Source: Coniella vitis
Taxonomy: Eukaryota; Ascomycota; Sordariomycetes; Diaporthales; Schizoparmaceae
Direction of reading: 5' to 3'
Length of the DNA: 64,000 bases
NCBI GenBank assembly: GCA_011317545.1
Contig: WUJK01000003.1
Coordinates: 1,550,001 to 1,614,000 of the forward strand
Positions within the stretch are counted from its first letter, which is position 1, and every line of letters starts with the position of its first letter. The notes below the pieces were generated by a model, which was not told where the DNA came from, did not search any database, and saw only the letters and a list, made by a program, of their open reading frames with translations. Of this stretch, positions 1 through 9,684 are shown piece by piece. Made by a program: the position numbers and the translations under genes.

Positions 1-1859
1 TCGTTTTGGCCATTTGCGAGGTTGTACAGGTTATTTCCCTGCACGCCTTCAAGCCCTTCTCCTCGCCAACATCCATGAACGCCTACCACACGCTCTTTGC
101 GGTTCTGCGGTTTGCGACCATCATCCTCATGACCACTTTCATCGAACAATTGGGCGTCTCCGACCAGTCCAAGGGCTGGGTGGGCTATGTCATACTGCTC
201 ATCCACGGCGGAGTCTTGGTCCTGTGCTTCATGTTGAACGCATTACAGACAAGCATCGAGGTTGTTGCTCGGCTGATGGGCGCGGGTGGTGATGACAACA
301 GGGGCCTATCACAGGGGCCATTATCAAGGATATTTGGTGCACGGCAGCTGTCGCGGCGGACCTCGCGGCGTGGTGCGCAGTCAAGACAGAGCCAACTATC
401 AAGTACAGCAATGCTCGCGGCTGGCGAGGCCGGGAAAGGAGGCTACATTGCCCCCAGTGGGCGCGTACGAAGCGAGTCTGCCGGTAGCGTCAACATCCTC
501 ATGAACCACCGCCACCAGAGAAGCTCATCCGCCTTCGACACCTTGAGCTTTGACGCGCCCCCATCACGGTTCGACAATGGCAGCACGTTTACGCCGACAA
601 CACCTGGTGAGGCCAGCACGTACTCCTTCCTGCCGTCGCCTGCTGCAGGCCCGAATCGCCATGTCTTGCCTGCCTCTGCTCTGGTCGCAGACGCGCCAGG
701 AGACACATTCTATAGGCCACCCAGGAGACGCAGGCCAACGATTGAGAACCAATCAGCTCACGAAAGGGCCCGCGCATCCTGGGCAACAAGCGGCGATCTC
801 TCCGAGGTGCCGCGGAGCCAGGCCGGTCCTACAGTGGAGCCGCCGGAAAATGACACCCATGACCGCGGTGGTCCAGCTCCCATCGCATACTCCACCCTCG
901 ACTTTCCAACAAGGACGGATTATGCGACACGGGAGGTCGACTTCTATTATGGTGTCCAACGCGGTTCAAAACTGAATTCGGGGGCGCCACAGAGACGCCT
1001 GGGCACCGGGCCCGCAGATCCTACCGGCCCGGTAGCCACGGCCACGGGCTGGTTCAGGAACGTCTTTGGTGGAAAGAGAAAAGAAAAGGGCAAGGGATTC
1101 GAAGTGGTCCGAAGCGCCCGCATGCCTCCAGCCATGCGAGCGGGTGGAGGGGATTACGACGACACAGATCCCCCCGAAGGAACACCAGTCGCCATGGGCG
1201 TGCTGCGAAGCGGGCCAATTGATTCGGATTCGGACGATGGCCACAAAAGACACGACGCCGCCACTACGACGAGTCCTGAGGGTCCTGCTGTGACGGAGCG
1301 GCTACTCGACCAGGAACGCGCCAGTTTGGACGAGTCTGGCGACGAAGCTGAGGTGCCGCGCTCCGCTGAACCAAGAGGGGCGCCTGTCTTGCAAGATATC
1401 GACGCCGGCGAAGCCTTCAAGATGCCCAGCGGGAATGTCTCAAGGGTGGGGAGCCGAGGTGCAACTTCTTCGCGCGAGGACGCACCCCAGTTGCCCAGGA
1501 AGAGCTCCAGGCGCAAATCGGACCTGATACAGGGCCTCGTCCTGGACATTCCAGGAAATCATGCCAGTCTGCAGCCGAGCCCCGTCGTTGAGCAGCAAGC
1601 AGAACAAGCGCCTCACTCACAATTGCAACCTTTGGCGACGTCGCGGCTCCCATTCGAGAGCCGTAGCTCGTCGTCGAATCGGGCGCCATCGGTGTCATCT
1701 CTGGGGGAGACGGACTCTAGCGATCTCCATCGCGTATCAAGCGAGCAGCGTCCAACGAATTTGGGAGCTGTGCACGTTCACCATGGAAACATCAGCCGCT
1801 TTCCCTCGGATCATCGGGGAAAGATACAAGGAAGGGAGGCTGAGTTTGTGGATAATTGA
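1..1859 (+). CDS. TRP/Pkd2-like fungal integral membrane protein, C-terminal part (5' truncated)
   Basis: The frame is open from the window edge to a TGA at 1857-1859, so this is the 3' end of a gene that starts upstream; about 618 residues are visible. The first ~85 residues hold hydrophobic segments (around AVLRFATIILMTTFI and GYVILLIHGGVLVLCFML) that look like the last membrane helices of the fungal TRP-like/flavin-carrier family. The remaining ~530 residues are polar, Ser/Arg/Pro-rich and probably a disordered cytoplasmic tail. Within the tail the stretch GWFRNVFGGKRKEKGKGFEVV is the part I recognise as typical of the ascomycete TRP-like 'integral membrane protein' group. Family members are cation channels or transporters of plasma or internal membranes that act in calcium and cell-wall homeostasis. 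The assignment rests on this pattern and on the membrane-then-tail architecture. The channel core lies outside the window, so the subtype cannot be decided. No intron is needed in the visible part. Confidence 0.72.
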   Translation, partial: VLAICEVVQVISLHAFKPFSSPTSMNAYHTLFAVLRFATIILMTTFIEQLGVSDQSKGWVGYVILLIHGGVLVLCFMLNALQTSIEVVARLMGAGGDDNRGLSQGPLSRIFGARQLSRRTSRRGAQSRQSQLSSTAMLAAGEAGKGGYIAPSGRVRSESAGSVNILMNHRHQRSSSAFDTLSFDAPPSRFDNGSTFTPTTPGEASTYSFLPSPAAGPNRHVLPASALVADAPGDTFYRPPRRRRPTIENQSAHERARASWATSGDLSEVPRSQAGPTVEPPENDTHDRGGPAPIAYSTLDFPTRTDYATREVDFYYGVQRGSKLNSGAPQRRLGTGPADPTGPVATATGWFRNVFGGKRKEKGKGFEVVRSARMPPAMRAGGGDYDDTDPPEGTPVAMGVLRSGPIDSDSDDGHKRHDAATTTSPEGPAVTERLLDQERASLDESGDEAEVPRSAEPRGAPVLQDIDAGEAFKMPSGNVSRVGSRGATSSREDAPQLPRKSSRRKSDLIQGLVLDIPGNHASLQPSPVVEQQAEQAPHSQLQPLATSRLPFESRSSSSNRAPSVSSLGETDSSDLHRVSSEQRPTNLGAVHVHHGNISRFPSDHRGKIQGREAEFVDN

Positions 1860-2921
1860 AACAGCATGGAAATACATACATTGTTGAGGGACTATGGAGA
1901 CATACCATCAATACATGTCTTCAGACCATATTCTACGCTCTAGCCATCTTGTCTCCATCCCCTGCTATTCTCCCAGTCGTCAACGGAAGTACACTGCCGA
2001 CAACAAATTTCTAGAAAGAAAAAAAAAGACTTTGACATTAGGGCATTTACAGCAAAAAAGCCAGCAACCTCAAACAAATATTACTCTGAGCAATGGATCA
2101 GCGAACAAAGCGGGCGTCTGCTCTTTTTTATTTTCTTTCTAGGCTAAAGAGGAGAGGAACGTCTTAGTACTATACAAACAACAGGGCGGGCAGTCATATC
2201 GGGAACACACGGAATTTCTTGTTTATTCTAATAATTTGGCTTGACCAAACTGGGGGACTGGGGGAAAATCCATCGTTTTGTTTTCTTCCTTATTGACGTG
2301 GTGTCAATCCTTCTCGTTCTGTTATTTGGTTCACTTACTCTACCTAGCGATGGCGTATCAGAAAAATTATCCTTGGTTGTGCATCACTGATTGTTTCTTT
2401 CCACGGCAGGCGATGTGGTTAGCGAAATGGATACTCTGCTCTTAATCACACAGAATACAATGCTTTGAGAAGACCTCGGTTGGTCAGATGCAAAATGCTG
2501 GGCTTTGAAACGAATGTATCATGCTTTCTGCTGCCACTGAGCCGCTCTAGTACCACCGTCCTTGAGCCGGTTGATCATCTACATGCTTTTGCTTTGCTCA
2601 TATATCTCTGCCTCGGCATGGACATATCTTGCCCATCTCAATGCACCTCGAGCGGCCAACATGCATTGTATCGTCGAGCCCGTGTACCATGAGAAAAAGC
2701 AAAGCAGCTCAGCCCTCTGTCGGCCACATTTCGAGGGAGGATGGGCATTCTCAGAACTCTGTAACCGTATATTTGCTCAGCAATCAGACTTCCAAATACA
2801 AGAACGAACTGGCAATTCCCCCCCCCCTTTTCTTTAAAATGTTTTGTCTTGGAACCCCCAAGGGGGGTTGGGGGGGGGGGGGAAACAGCGCTCATGCATT
2901 CTCAAAAGGAAATATACTATG
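1860..2921. other. Convergent intergenic region, no gene seen
   Basis: This holds the 3' flanks of the TRP-like gene (+) and the CVNH gene (-). The only marked structure is at 2818-2882: a run of ten C, a spacer, then G6-TT-G13. It could form a stem or a G-quadruplex on the plus strand. The short open frames here have no recognisable protein. Confidence 0.6.
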
Positions 2922-3600
2922 TTACTTACGAAAGCACAGGTTTCCATCACGGTTTTCGATCCGCTCAGTCAAGTTGATGTCGCGGTCCTCCCACTCGCCG
3001 TCCTCTCGTCGAAGTCTAGCGCGCAGGATGGGCTGGTTGTCTTCCCAATCGAAGCGAATGTCTTGGGCTGTTTCGGAAAAGTCTGAATGTGGTTGGGGTG
3101 TTTTCTCTGGTCAGCGCGTGACGAAACGGGTGTGTAATTTTTTTTCTTTTTTTTTTATACCACCTGTGTACATGCTCGTCCCAGAGCGTATGCTCCCAGG
3201 ATGTCTCCCAGTACCCCAAAAGGTTCCAAGAGCGGTGGGCAGCAGCATGGGGAAGGAGGGACATCAGAGGACAAGCCAGCTGCTGGTGGCGGTGGTGGTA
3301 GTGGTATGGTGGGGATGGTTGATTTGACGTACTCGCGGCACCCCATTGGAAAAATCCTATAGTACCACACTTTTGTCAGTCTCCATCTCAAGTGTTTGCC
3401 AAGCAGATTGATGTGTGCGTGTGTGTGTCATGTACGGGGGAATAGGATGTGCGCGTACCATTTTCGTTGCCAATGCAAGTGTCCAGGTCAATTTCAGAGT
3501 CAACAAAGTCTCCATCCTCTCTGGCAACACGGCATACGAGGACGTGGCCGTCTAGGACGCGGCAAGTGTCACGCTCGCAGGACAGGTGGAAGTTGGACAT
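2922..3600 (-). CDS. Cyanovirin-N homology (CVNH) domain protein
   Basis: This is a single-domain lectin-like protein of about 108 residues, the usual CVNH length. I modelled three exons: 3600-3459, 3356-3333 and 3082-2922. Exon 1 gives the first half-repeat, ending SEIDLDTCIGNEN. The 24-nt exon 2 encodes GFFQWGAA. Exon 3 begins NFSETAQDIRF and holds the second half-repeat with INLTERIENRDGNLCF. The two-fold sequence repeat (cysteine- and leucine-rich strands, then 'I.N.dG') is diagnostic of the fold, which binds mannose-type glycans in characterised members. Introns are GT-AG (GTACGC...TATAG and GTACGT...TTCAG) and the phases match exactly. The stop follows CFRK. However, a perfect GTAAGT donor overlaps that end at 2929, so a further short exon is possible. 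There is no signal peptide, so it is probably cytosolic. Its biological role in fungi is poorly known. Confidence 0.87.
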
Positions 3601-3772
3601 TTTGGCGTTGAGGGGGGTTGTAGTAGTGGTGTAAAAGGAGTAGGGTGTGTGTATGTGAGAAGGTCTGGGCCGTTTGGGTGAGTGATCAATGAGTTCTCTA
3701 ACAGAGGGCTATGTGTTGTATAGTTTCTGGACCGCATTGAAGAGGATAGGAAGGGGACTGACTGCTCGAGCT

Positions 3773-3780
3773 TTATATAA
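3773..3780 (-). promoter_or_regulatory. TATA-box candidate for the CVNH gene
   Basis: The minus strand reads TTATATAAAG across this point, about 175 bp upstream of the CVNH start codon. It is the only strong TATA-like element in the upstream 250 bp. The assignment is by position and sequence only. Confidence 0.45.
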
Positions 3781-4831
3781 CCACATTTTTTGTTTGCCTC
3801 TCAAGCCAAGAAACCCCCCGTTGGCCAGTTGGCAAGTTGGCAAACCGCTGCGCTGTAAGCGTCTCAGCCTCTCATTGACTTTGTCTGACCGACTTTGGCG
3901 TTGTCACATTTGCTTAAGTGTCACCGTTGATCGCCCCATCATGGTCCCACCAGTTGTCAAGCTCCATATCCGCGGCAGAATGAGGGGGTTCACGGGGTCC
4001 AACAGGAGGGGGTGAGTCGGGTCGTGAGTCAATAATAACCAAGGGGTCGGTCGCAGCTGCAAAGGACCAATGTCGTCGAATTAAACATTCTCCAGCTTTC
4101 TTTCTCGCTCAACATCTCTCCGTCCCGCCTCCTTTTCCGGACCCCCTTGTGATTGGAGCCTGTACGGGCCACCTGAGGCTGGGGATATGTATGTACACAC
4201 GATGGGGTTGTGCCAAGACTCGAGTTGAGGCAGTGCTCTGGATGCAATTGGGTCTGAGCTGGCCTTTAGTCAGTGGCCCAAGCTTGCTTGTCTTGACGTA
4301 TGTACTCCATAGCAGGATGATGATTTTGGATGCGAGAGCATTTGCCTCACCCTTTTTATTTATTTTTTCTCGGAGTAGCATGGTAAGTGATAGATCAGCT
4401 TTCGGCAGCGCAGTTAGAGGAGCTCGTTTCGTGTGTACTCGACCGGTCAACGGATCTCCAGCAGAGGCAGCTAGGCACACAGTCTTAGTTCCTCAGCGTA
4501 CAAGCCACTTCACAATAATTTGCCTAGCATTATGCAAAGGTGGGCCAGAGGAGAAACTATCCTGGAGGTTCTTTGAAGCCGTTTCGCGGCTTGCAAAAGT
4601 ACATCGACTCCCACTCCAACCAATAAAGACAATTCACTCCTCTAAAAACAAGCAAGTCCTCAGGAATACCAGACGTCTTTAGAATACCTGTACTACGTAC
4701 ATACTATGTTGACTATGTATACTATGTACATAGTAAGCCTGGCCGAGTTCACTGGGACAATAGAAAACCTGGAACAGGATTATTCAATAGGTATATAAGA
4801 TACTCATTTTAGCAACTTTCAACATCTCCAT
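3781..4831. other. Intergenic region upstream of CVNH, no gene seen
   Basis: No open frame has a recognisable product. It includes copies of the dispersed TACTATGTA motif near its right end (see 4720-4735), about 100 bp before the tRNA gene. Confidence 0.55.
4720..4735. repeat. 16-bp perfect palindrome of the dispersed TACTATGTA motif
   Basis: TACTATGTACATAGTA is its own reverse complement and combines both orientations of the 9-mer found at about 30 loci in this window. A further ACTATGTA lies immediately upstream (4713). It sits about 100 bp before the tRNA-Ala gene. Confidence 0.8.
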
Positions 4832-4919
4832 GGGGAATTAGCACAGTGGTAGCGCGCAACATTTGCAATGAGCAAAATTAAAATTGTTGAGGTCGTGGGT
4901 TCGAACCCCACATTCTCCA
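4832..4919 (+). tRNA. tRNA-Ala, anticodon TGC, with a 16-nt intron
   Basis: The acceptor stem GGGGAAT pairs with ATTCTCC (one G-T pair), with discriminator A at 4919. The anticodon stem CAACA (4857-4861) pairs with TGTTG (4885-4889) once a 16-nt intron at 4868-4883, placed directly after position 37, is removed. The loop is then TT-TGC-A-T, giving anticodon TGC (4864-4866) for alanine. The T arm GTGGG-TTCGAAC-CCCAC is perfect and supplies the B box. The D arm GCAC/GCGC has one A-C mismatch (positions 12-23), which is unusual but tolerable. The intron position is the canonical one for nuclear tRNA introns, cut by the tRNA splicing endonuclease. Confidence 0.93.
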
Positions 4920-5571
4920 TCATTTTTTGAAATTTTGGTAATTCGTTTTACTGCACGTTCAAAATCCCACGGACACAAATTGCCTTGCTGAGGATCGTTG
5001 ATACTTCCAGAGCAGGTAACCTACCAACGTCCATTGTGACGCGTTCTGTTTCAGGGCGTCGCTTTTGTCCTCTGTAATCCTTACAGAGTATTCTGCTAAA
5101 ACCAATCAGAGTATGCAAGGCTGGGTGAGAATTATGCACTTTCTTAGCAACTTTGTAAACAGTTTGGAATGTGTTGCTGTGATATACCTTCTTTCGTGAC
5201 TCAGACCATCACCAGTCTTGCCTGTGAGTGATGGACACTCCCTAAGTCGCAGTTGACAATAATACATCATTCAATAGATTGGTAGGCACTGCACGAGATC
5301 TACGAACCTCTTTCTTTGAATAAAATAATTGTGATTTATCAAGTAAGGACTAGATGTACTATGTAACGCCATGCCGATCGTCTCATTATCATCCTTATCA
5401 AACACTAAACACCCCAAAGCGTTGCAGGGACCATATTAGACCATTAAAAGGAGAGTAACCCGAATCAAATCCTCCGCTAAAGAAAAAAAAACTTAATGTG
5501 TTGAGGGAAAGAAATGTGCAAAGAAGCTAATTTGTCGAAAGCTGTGCCAAAGCAAGAGAGAAAGGCTTGGT
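4920..5571. other. Intergenic region between tRNA-Ala and the Hsp30 gene
   Basis: A T-rich stretch directly after the tRNA (ATTTTTTGAAATTTT at 4922) can serve as the RNA polymerase III terminator. One TACTATGTA copy lies at about 5357. Nothing else is recognised. Confidence 0.5.
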
Positions 5572-6249
5572 TTAGTTGACAGTGATGCGTCTGCTCTCGT
5601 GCTTCTTGGCCTTGGGCACCGTTACGGACAGGATGCCGTTGTTGAGGTTTGCAGTGACACCCTCCTGGTCGACTGGAGTGGGGAAGTTGAAGGTGCGCGA
5701 GAACTCGCCAACAGAGCGCTCAGAGACCCAGTATCGCTCCTTGGGTCTCTGCTGTTCCTGTTGTAGCTGCTGCTGCTGCTGCTGCTGCTGCTCGGCCTTG
5801 GCGACCTCGGTGCCTTGCTCCTTGGCCTTCTCGGCCTCTTCATCCTCAACGGTGGCCTTGTGGGAGTGTTCAGGGGTGCTCTTTTCGCCGCTCTCGGTGA
5901 TGGCGTTGTTGTTGTTGTTGTCGATGTCCTCGACAAGACCGGCTGGGGGAGTGCCCGAGGTGTAAGTGCGCTCGGTGCGCCCAGAGATGACTAGGACCTG
6001 GGGCTCGGAGAATTCAATCGAGACATTCTCCTTGTCGACACCAGGCAGCTCACCGTGGAGCTCGTAGCCGGCCTCCGTCTCCTTGACGTCGAAGCGAGGC
6101 GAGAAGGTGGGCAGGGCGCGGCGCGAGCCGGTCTTGGAACCACCCTGGGCGGACACCTCGCGGGAGTAGCTGTCAAAGTCGTCGAGGAGACGGAAGAGAG
6201 GAGTGAAGGAGGTTTCGGGAGCAAAGTAGGAGCGTGGGAACAGAGACAT
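5572..6249 (-). CDS. Small heat-shock protein, Hsp20/Hsp30 family
   Basis: A 225-residue, intronless chaperone with an alpha-crystallin domain. The start MSLFPRSYFAPE (6249) is preferred over the longer open frame because the upstream 41 codons are Asn/Thr-rich untranslated-type sequence. The MSLFPRS opening is also typical of fungal Hsp30. The domain runs from about PRFDVKETEAGYELHGELPGV to the C-terminal strand with GILSVTVPK. It is split by a roughly 80-residue insertion rich in Asn, Glu, Lys and a poly-Gln run encoded by CTG/CAG repeats (about 5766-5793 on the plus strand). Such an insertion is characteristic of filamentous-fungus Hsp30. The end KKHESRRITVN carries an IxV-like motif used for oligomer assembly. 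It acts as an ATP-independent holdase, and heat-shock elements upstream support stress induction. Confidence 0.93.
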   Translation of the reverse strand: MSLFPRSYFAPETSFTPLFRLLDDFDSYSREVSAQGGSKTGSRRALPTFSPRFDVKETEAGYELHGELPGVDKENVSIEFSEPQVLVISGRTERTYTSGTPPAGLVEDIDNNNNNAITESGEKSTPEHSHKATVEDEEAEKAKEQGTEVAKAEQQQQQQQQLQQEQQRPKERYWVSERSVGEFSRTFNFPTPVDQEGVTANLNNGILSVTVPKAKKHESRRITVN

Positions 6250-6466
6250 TTTGGATGTGGTTGTGGAGAGTGGTCTGGTTGTGATGATGGCTGTTGTGTT
6301 GTTGTTGTTGTTGTGTGGGCAGGTGCGAATTGTCTGAGGAAGTCGCTTGTAGAGTGTGCGTGTTCGATGCATAAAACTTGAGAGTGTTGATTGTTTGTTG
6401 CTGTTGATGTTTGTTGATGGTGATGATCGTGAACAGGATCGAGAGATGGCAGAAGATTCACGACAT

Positions 6467-6474
6467 CTTTATAC
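6467..6474 (-). promoter_or_regulatory. TATA box of the Hsp30 gene
   Basis: GTATAAAG on the minus strand lies 218 bp upstream of the start codon. This implies a 5' leader of roughly 190 nt that is rich in CAA repeats, typical of heat-inducible genes. Confidence 0.55.
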
Positions 6475-6680
6475 TTGGACTACATGATGGGGTTTGGATT
6501 GCAATTAGACGTCCAGAATCCCGTCGAACTGACGATACTGCAACTCTACGTAATCATCACCAGACTTCTAGACATGTGTCGCTGCTTGTAGAGCATTCTA
6601 CAAGTGCGAGTGCTTCATAATGCGGCGATTGTGATGACAAGCCTGCGTCGAAATCGTGCTGGCACTTACATGGGCCGACT

Positions 6681-6700
6681 AGAACATTCTAGCGTGTTCT
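6681..6700 (-). promoter_or_regulatory. Heat-shock element upstream of Hsp30
   Basis: The plus-strand text AGAAC-ATTCT-agcgt-GTTCT has two abutting inverted nGAAn units and a third unit one gap away. This is the gapped arrangement bound by Hsf1. It is about 210 bp upstream of the TATA candidate. A second GAACGTTC pair is at 6880-6887, and a weaker element surrounds 6590-6600 (gagcattcta). Confidence 0.6.
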
Positions 6701-6889
6701 ACTAGACTCAGGTGCAGCCAACGGCCCGGTGTTTCTAGCAGCTTCCACAGTGAACTTGACTACAAGACACCCAAGAATCTGCTGCCACCCCCGAGTGCAG
6801 AAGCAATAGTGGTGCCAAAAGTATTCAATGAACTTTTGTCCGCATATCGGTCCTTTCCTTCTTCAAGATTGCTAAATAAGAACGTTCAA

Positions 6890-9684
6890 ACCATCTGGCA
6901 TACTGATGATTGCGTACTTTAAGGGCGCCCAGTATGAGCGCCGTCTTATATAAGCAAGGGTTAGGGTAAGAATGTCGTTAAGAAATCGGAGCACAGTTAT
7001 GTGATCCGAATAACCGCGCTGACGGTCTACATAAGGACATGCCATAATACACAAGATCTGCCAAAGTCCGCTTGCAGATGCTAAAGGAGTCTTTGCATAG
7101 GGCAAGGCGCTTCTCACTGCGCGCGGTTTCCGACTCTGTCAAAGCAATGGCGAACGAGGTCAAGTCACAGCAAGAACACATGTTCAAGCCACAAGGGATG
7201 CACAGTCTTTCCCAGCTTGCTTGTGAAGTCACAATATTTAGCCTCCTCGCCACCTCGTCGTATCCATTTTGTGGCGTTTTCACTCTAAGCAGTTTTAAGA
7301 AAGAGGGACGAGAGAGCCAACATGATGCGATAAGGCTCTGCAAGAGCCAATACCCCAAATATACCCGGTAAAGGCTTGAAGATCTGCTGCTGCGAATATA
7401 CAGAGTAGTTGTACTATGGTAGGTTGTACTTGCAAGGTAGAATTCAGCTTTAGCTGTGCGTTGATCTGCCACGTACAGTACTGTGTACCATGATATGTGC
7501 CCAGAACGCCTCGTGCCTGTGCCTATACAAGTCCCAAAAGAGTCAATCCATCACCAGCTTTTGTGGCGAGTGCTTTTAATCCCCGCTATGTTGATAAGCT
7601 TAAAGGTGTTCTTGCCCTTTGCCACTATGGCTATACGGGATATTAAGGGCACAGAGATCTGCAGGTTGAAAAGTCAATTTGCTATTTTTTGGATGTGTTT
7701 TTGTGTTGGTTCTTTTTCTTTTTCTTTTTTGCTCTCGGCTAGAACTGCATCTGTATGGCAATGCTTAAGGCAGTACGTGTACGTATACCTCGTAGAGTGC
7801 ACTTTTTTGTAAATATGCTTATTCTCAGCTCATATCCCACATCATCTTGTCTTCCCCATCTCCTGTTCAGGAGCAAATGAGAAGAAAAGGTGGCGCGATT
7901 AATGTATATACTACTATTAACATACAAACCTAATAGAGCCCCCCCCCAAAAAAGGGGGGGGGGGAGAAGGAACAAAAAGATCCTTTGTTACCCACCACCG
8001 TCAAATCGCTCACGTGCTTGGACCCGAGGTCCTTATATTACCTAGGTAATATATTCAACTAGTATAACCCCCTCGCAGGTTTTTTCTCCTCTCTTTTTTT
8101 TTTGCTTCCGCAACCAGGGGTTCGTGACGATCACCAGCCCTAGTTGTTATCGATTGGCAACCGGGGCTTTGTGATCCTCCGTGAAGATTATGTATGTACA
8201 ATATAGAATGGTTTTGAAGAGGTGATTTGTAAAATTAGGAGATCGCTCTGTGATCACTACGTATACTATGTACTGACTTTGCATAGTAGTGATCTGATAT
8301 CCCCGCATTTTGAATATAGCAAGGATTTACATATTATTGTATATGTACTTGTCGCATGCAGCCCCCGAAAAAGGAGCATACGGGAAATGGTGTGAGATTT
8401 TCCAATCAAAGTAATTTCGTACCTACCATATACTAAGTACGTACCGTTCCTAGCAACAAGTGCGAAAGGCACCTGGGTCTAGGACAAGGTTTGATTTCCC
8501 CCATCTCCCTCTCACAAGGAAACTCATTTCTGGCAACCAACAGCAATACAGGATCGATAAGAGGAAGTATACATGGGCGCAATGATTGACCTATATAATG
8601 AACTTGATTAAAATGGTTTTGGATTTTTTCGAGGCAACCTACTTGCTGTTGGTTGCCTATGTGCATGGAGGGTAAATTCAATTTGTTGGTATTGATATAT
8701 GCCGCTTACTTTTCTTTTTCCTAGACTTTCGTGTAGACTTTTATCTCCGTCCTTATGGGTATAATCTACTCATTCGTTCTTTGTTGGTGCAAAGTCGACA
8801 GATACGCTTAACAAACGACAGGAAAACCCAGACACTCAATGCAGTAGTGACATTTCAACTCAATCGTCAAGATGGTGTATATTCGAGTCAGGAGAATGCA
8901 ATAGCGCTTGATGGTATCATTCCGTGTCTTGTAACACCAATCAACAGTGAATTTGCGGAGCATAAATCTGTATAATGTTGGCCATCCATTATCCTACCCC
9001 ATGGCTACGTGCATTTCGTATGATGTCGCTTTGTAGGCTCTGTTGAATTACTTCTTAGAAGATATGCGTATATGCACCTCGCGACGGGGCGCATGCTCCA
9101 GGAGTTAACATGGCAACAATGCCTCAATCTTTTATGTAAGAGGAAATCAACGTGTCACCTACTCATCACAGAGAAATACTTTTCAGGGACATTTCGAATA
9201 CTTGCATTTATGAGGGTGAAGACGCTTGCATTGCGGACAATTATCTTACTTTTTGGTAGGGCTCAGCCCAACAATGGAAACTCATTTCCTCCCAACCCAT
9301 TTCGAGAAAACAGAAAGAAAAACAAGAAGAAAAAGGAACTGCCTCGTACTTCTTTTCCAGAGCTCAGCATAAAACCAATGCCCTCAAGCAGATGTTGGGC
9401 ATTCAATGCCCACTGTATACAAATAGCCAATATCCAAAGACTTTGACAATTAGCGAAACCCCCTCGTAAACTGTTCCCATGAGTGCTGCCAAATCATTAG
9501 ACATATAGATAGTCCTCCACTGATTCTACCTCTTCCAACACGCACGTAGGCGCGATGTAAAAGGCAATGATTGTAAAAACCCTGTCTGCACTCGTGAATG
9601 TTTCCGAGTAGTAACCAAGACCCAAGAGATCGAAGTACACGAGATAAGTATTCCGTAGGCGGTCGGTCATATGGACAACCTCGT
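6890..9684. other. Gene-free interval, 2.8 kb
   Basis: No open frame over 165 codons and none with recognisable sequence. It contains a C9-A6-G11 hairpin at 7939-7964, a TACTATGTA copy at about 8265, and AT-rich stretches. The lower half lies downstream of the YTH gene, which ends at 9685. Confidence 0.5.
7939..7964. repeat. Homopolymer inverted repeat C9-A6-G11
   Basis: Nine C, six A and eleven G in a row form a perfect 9-bp stem with a 6-nt loop on either strand. The G run could also join a quadruplex. Confidence 0.8.

Noticed and set aside
6954..6968. GGGTTAGGGT as a telomere scar
   Set aside because: Only one and a half units; too short to distinguish from chance.
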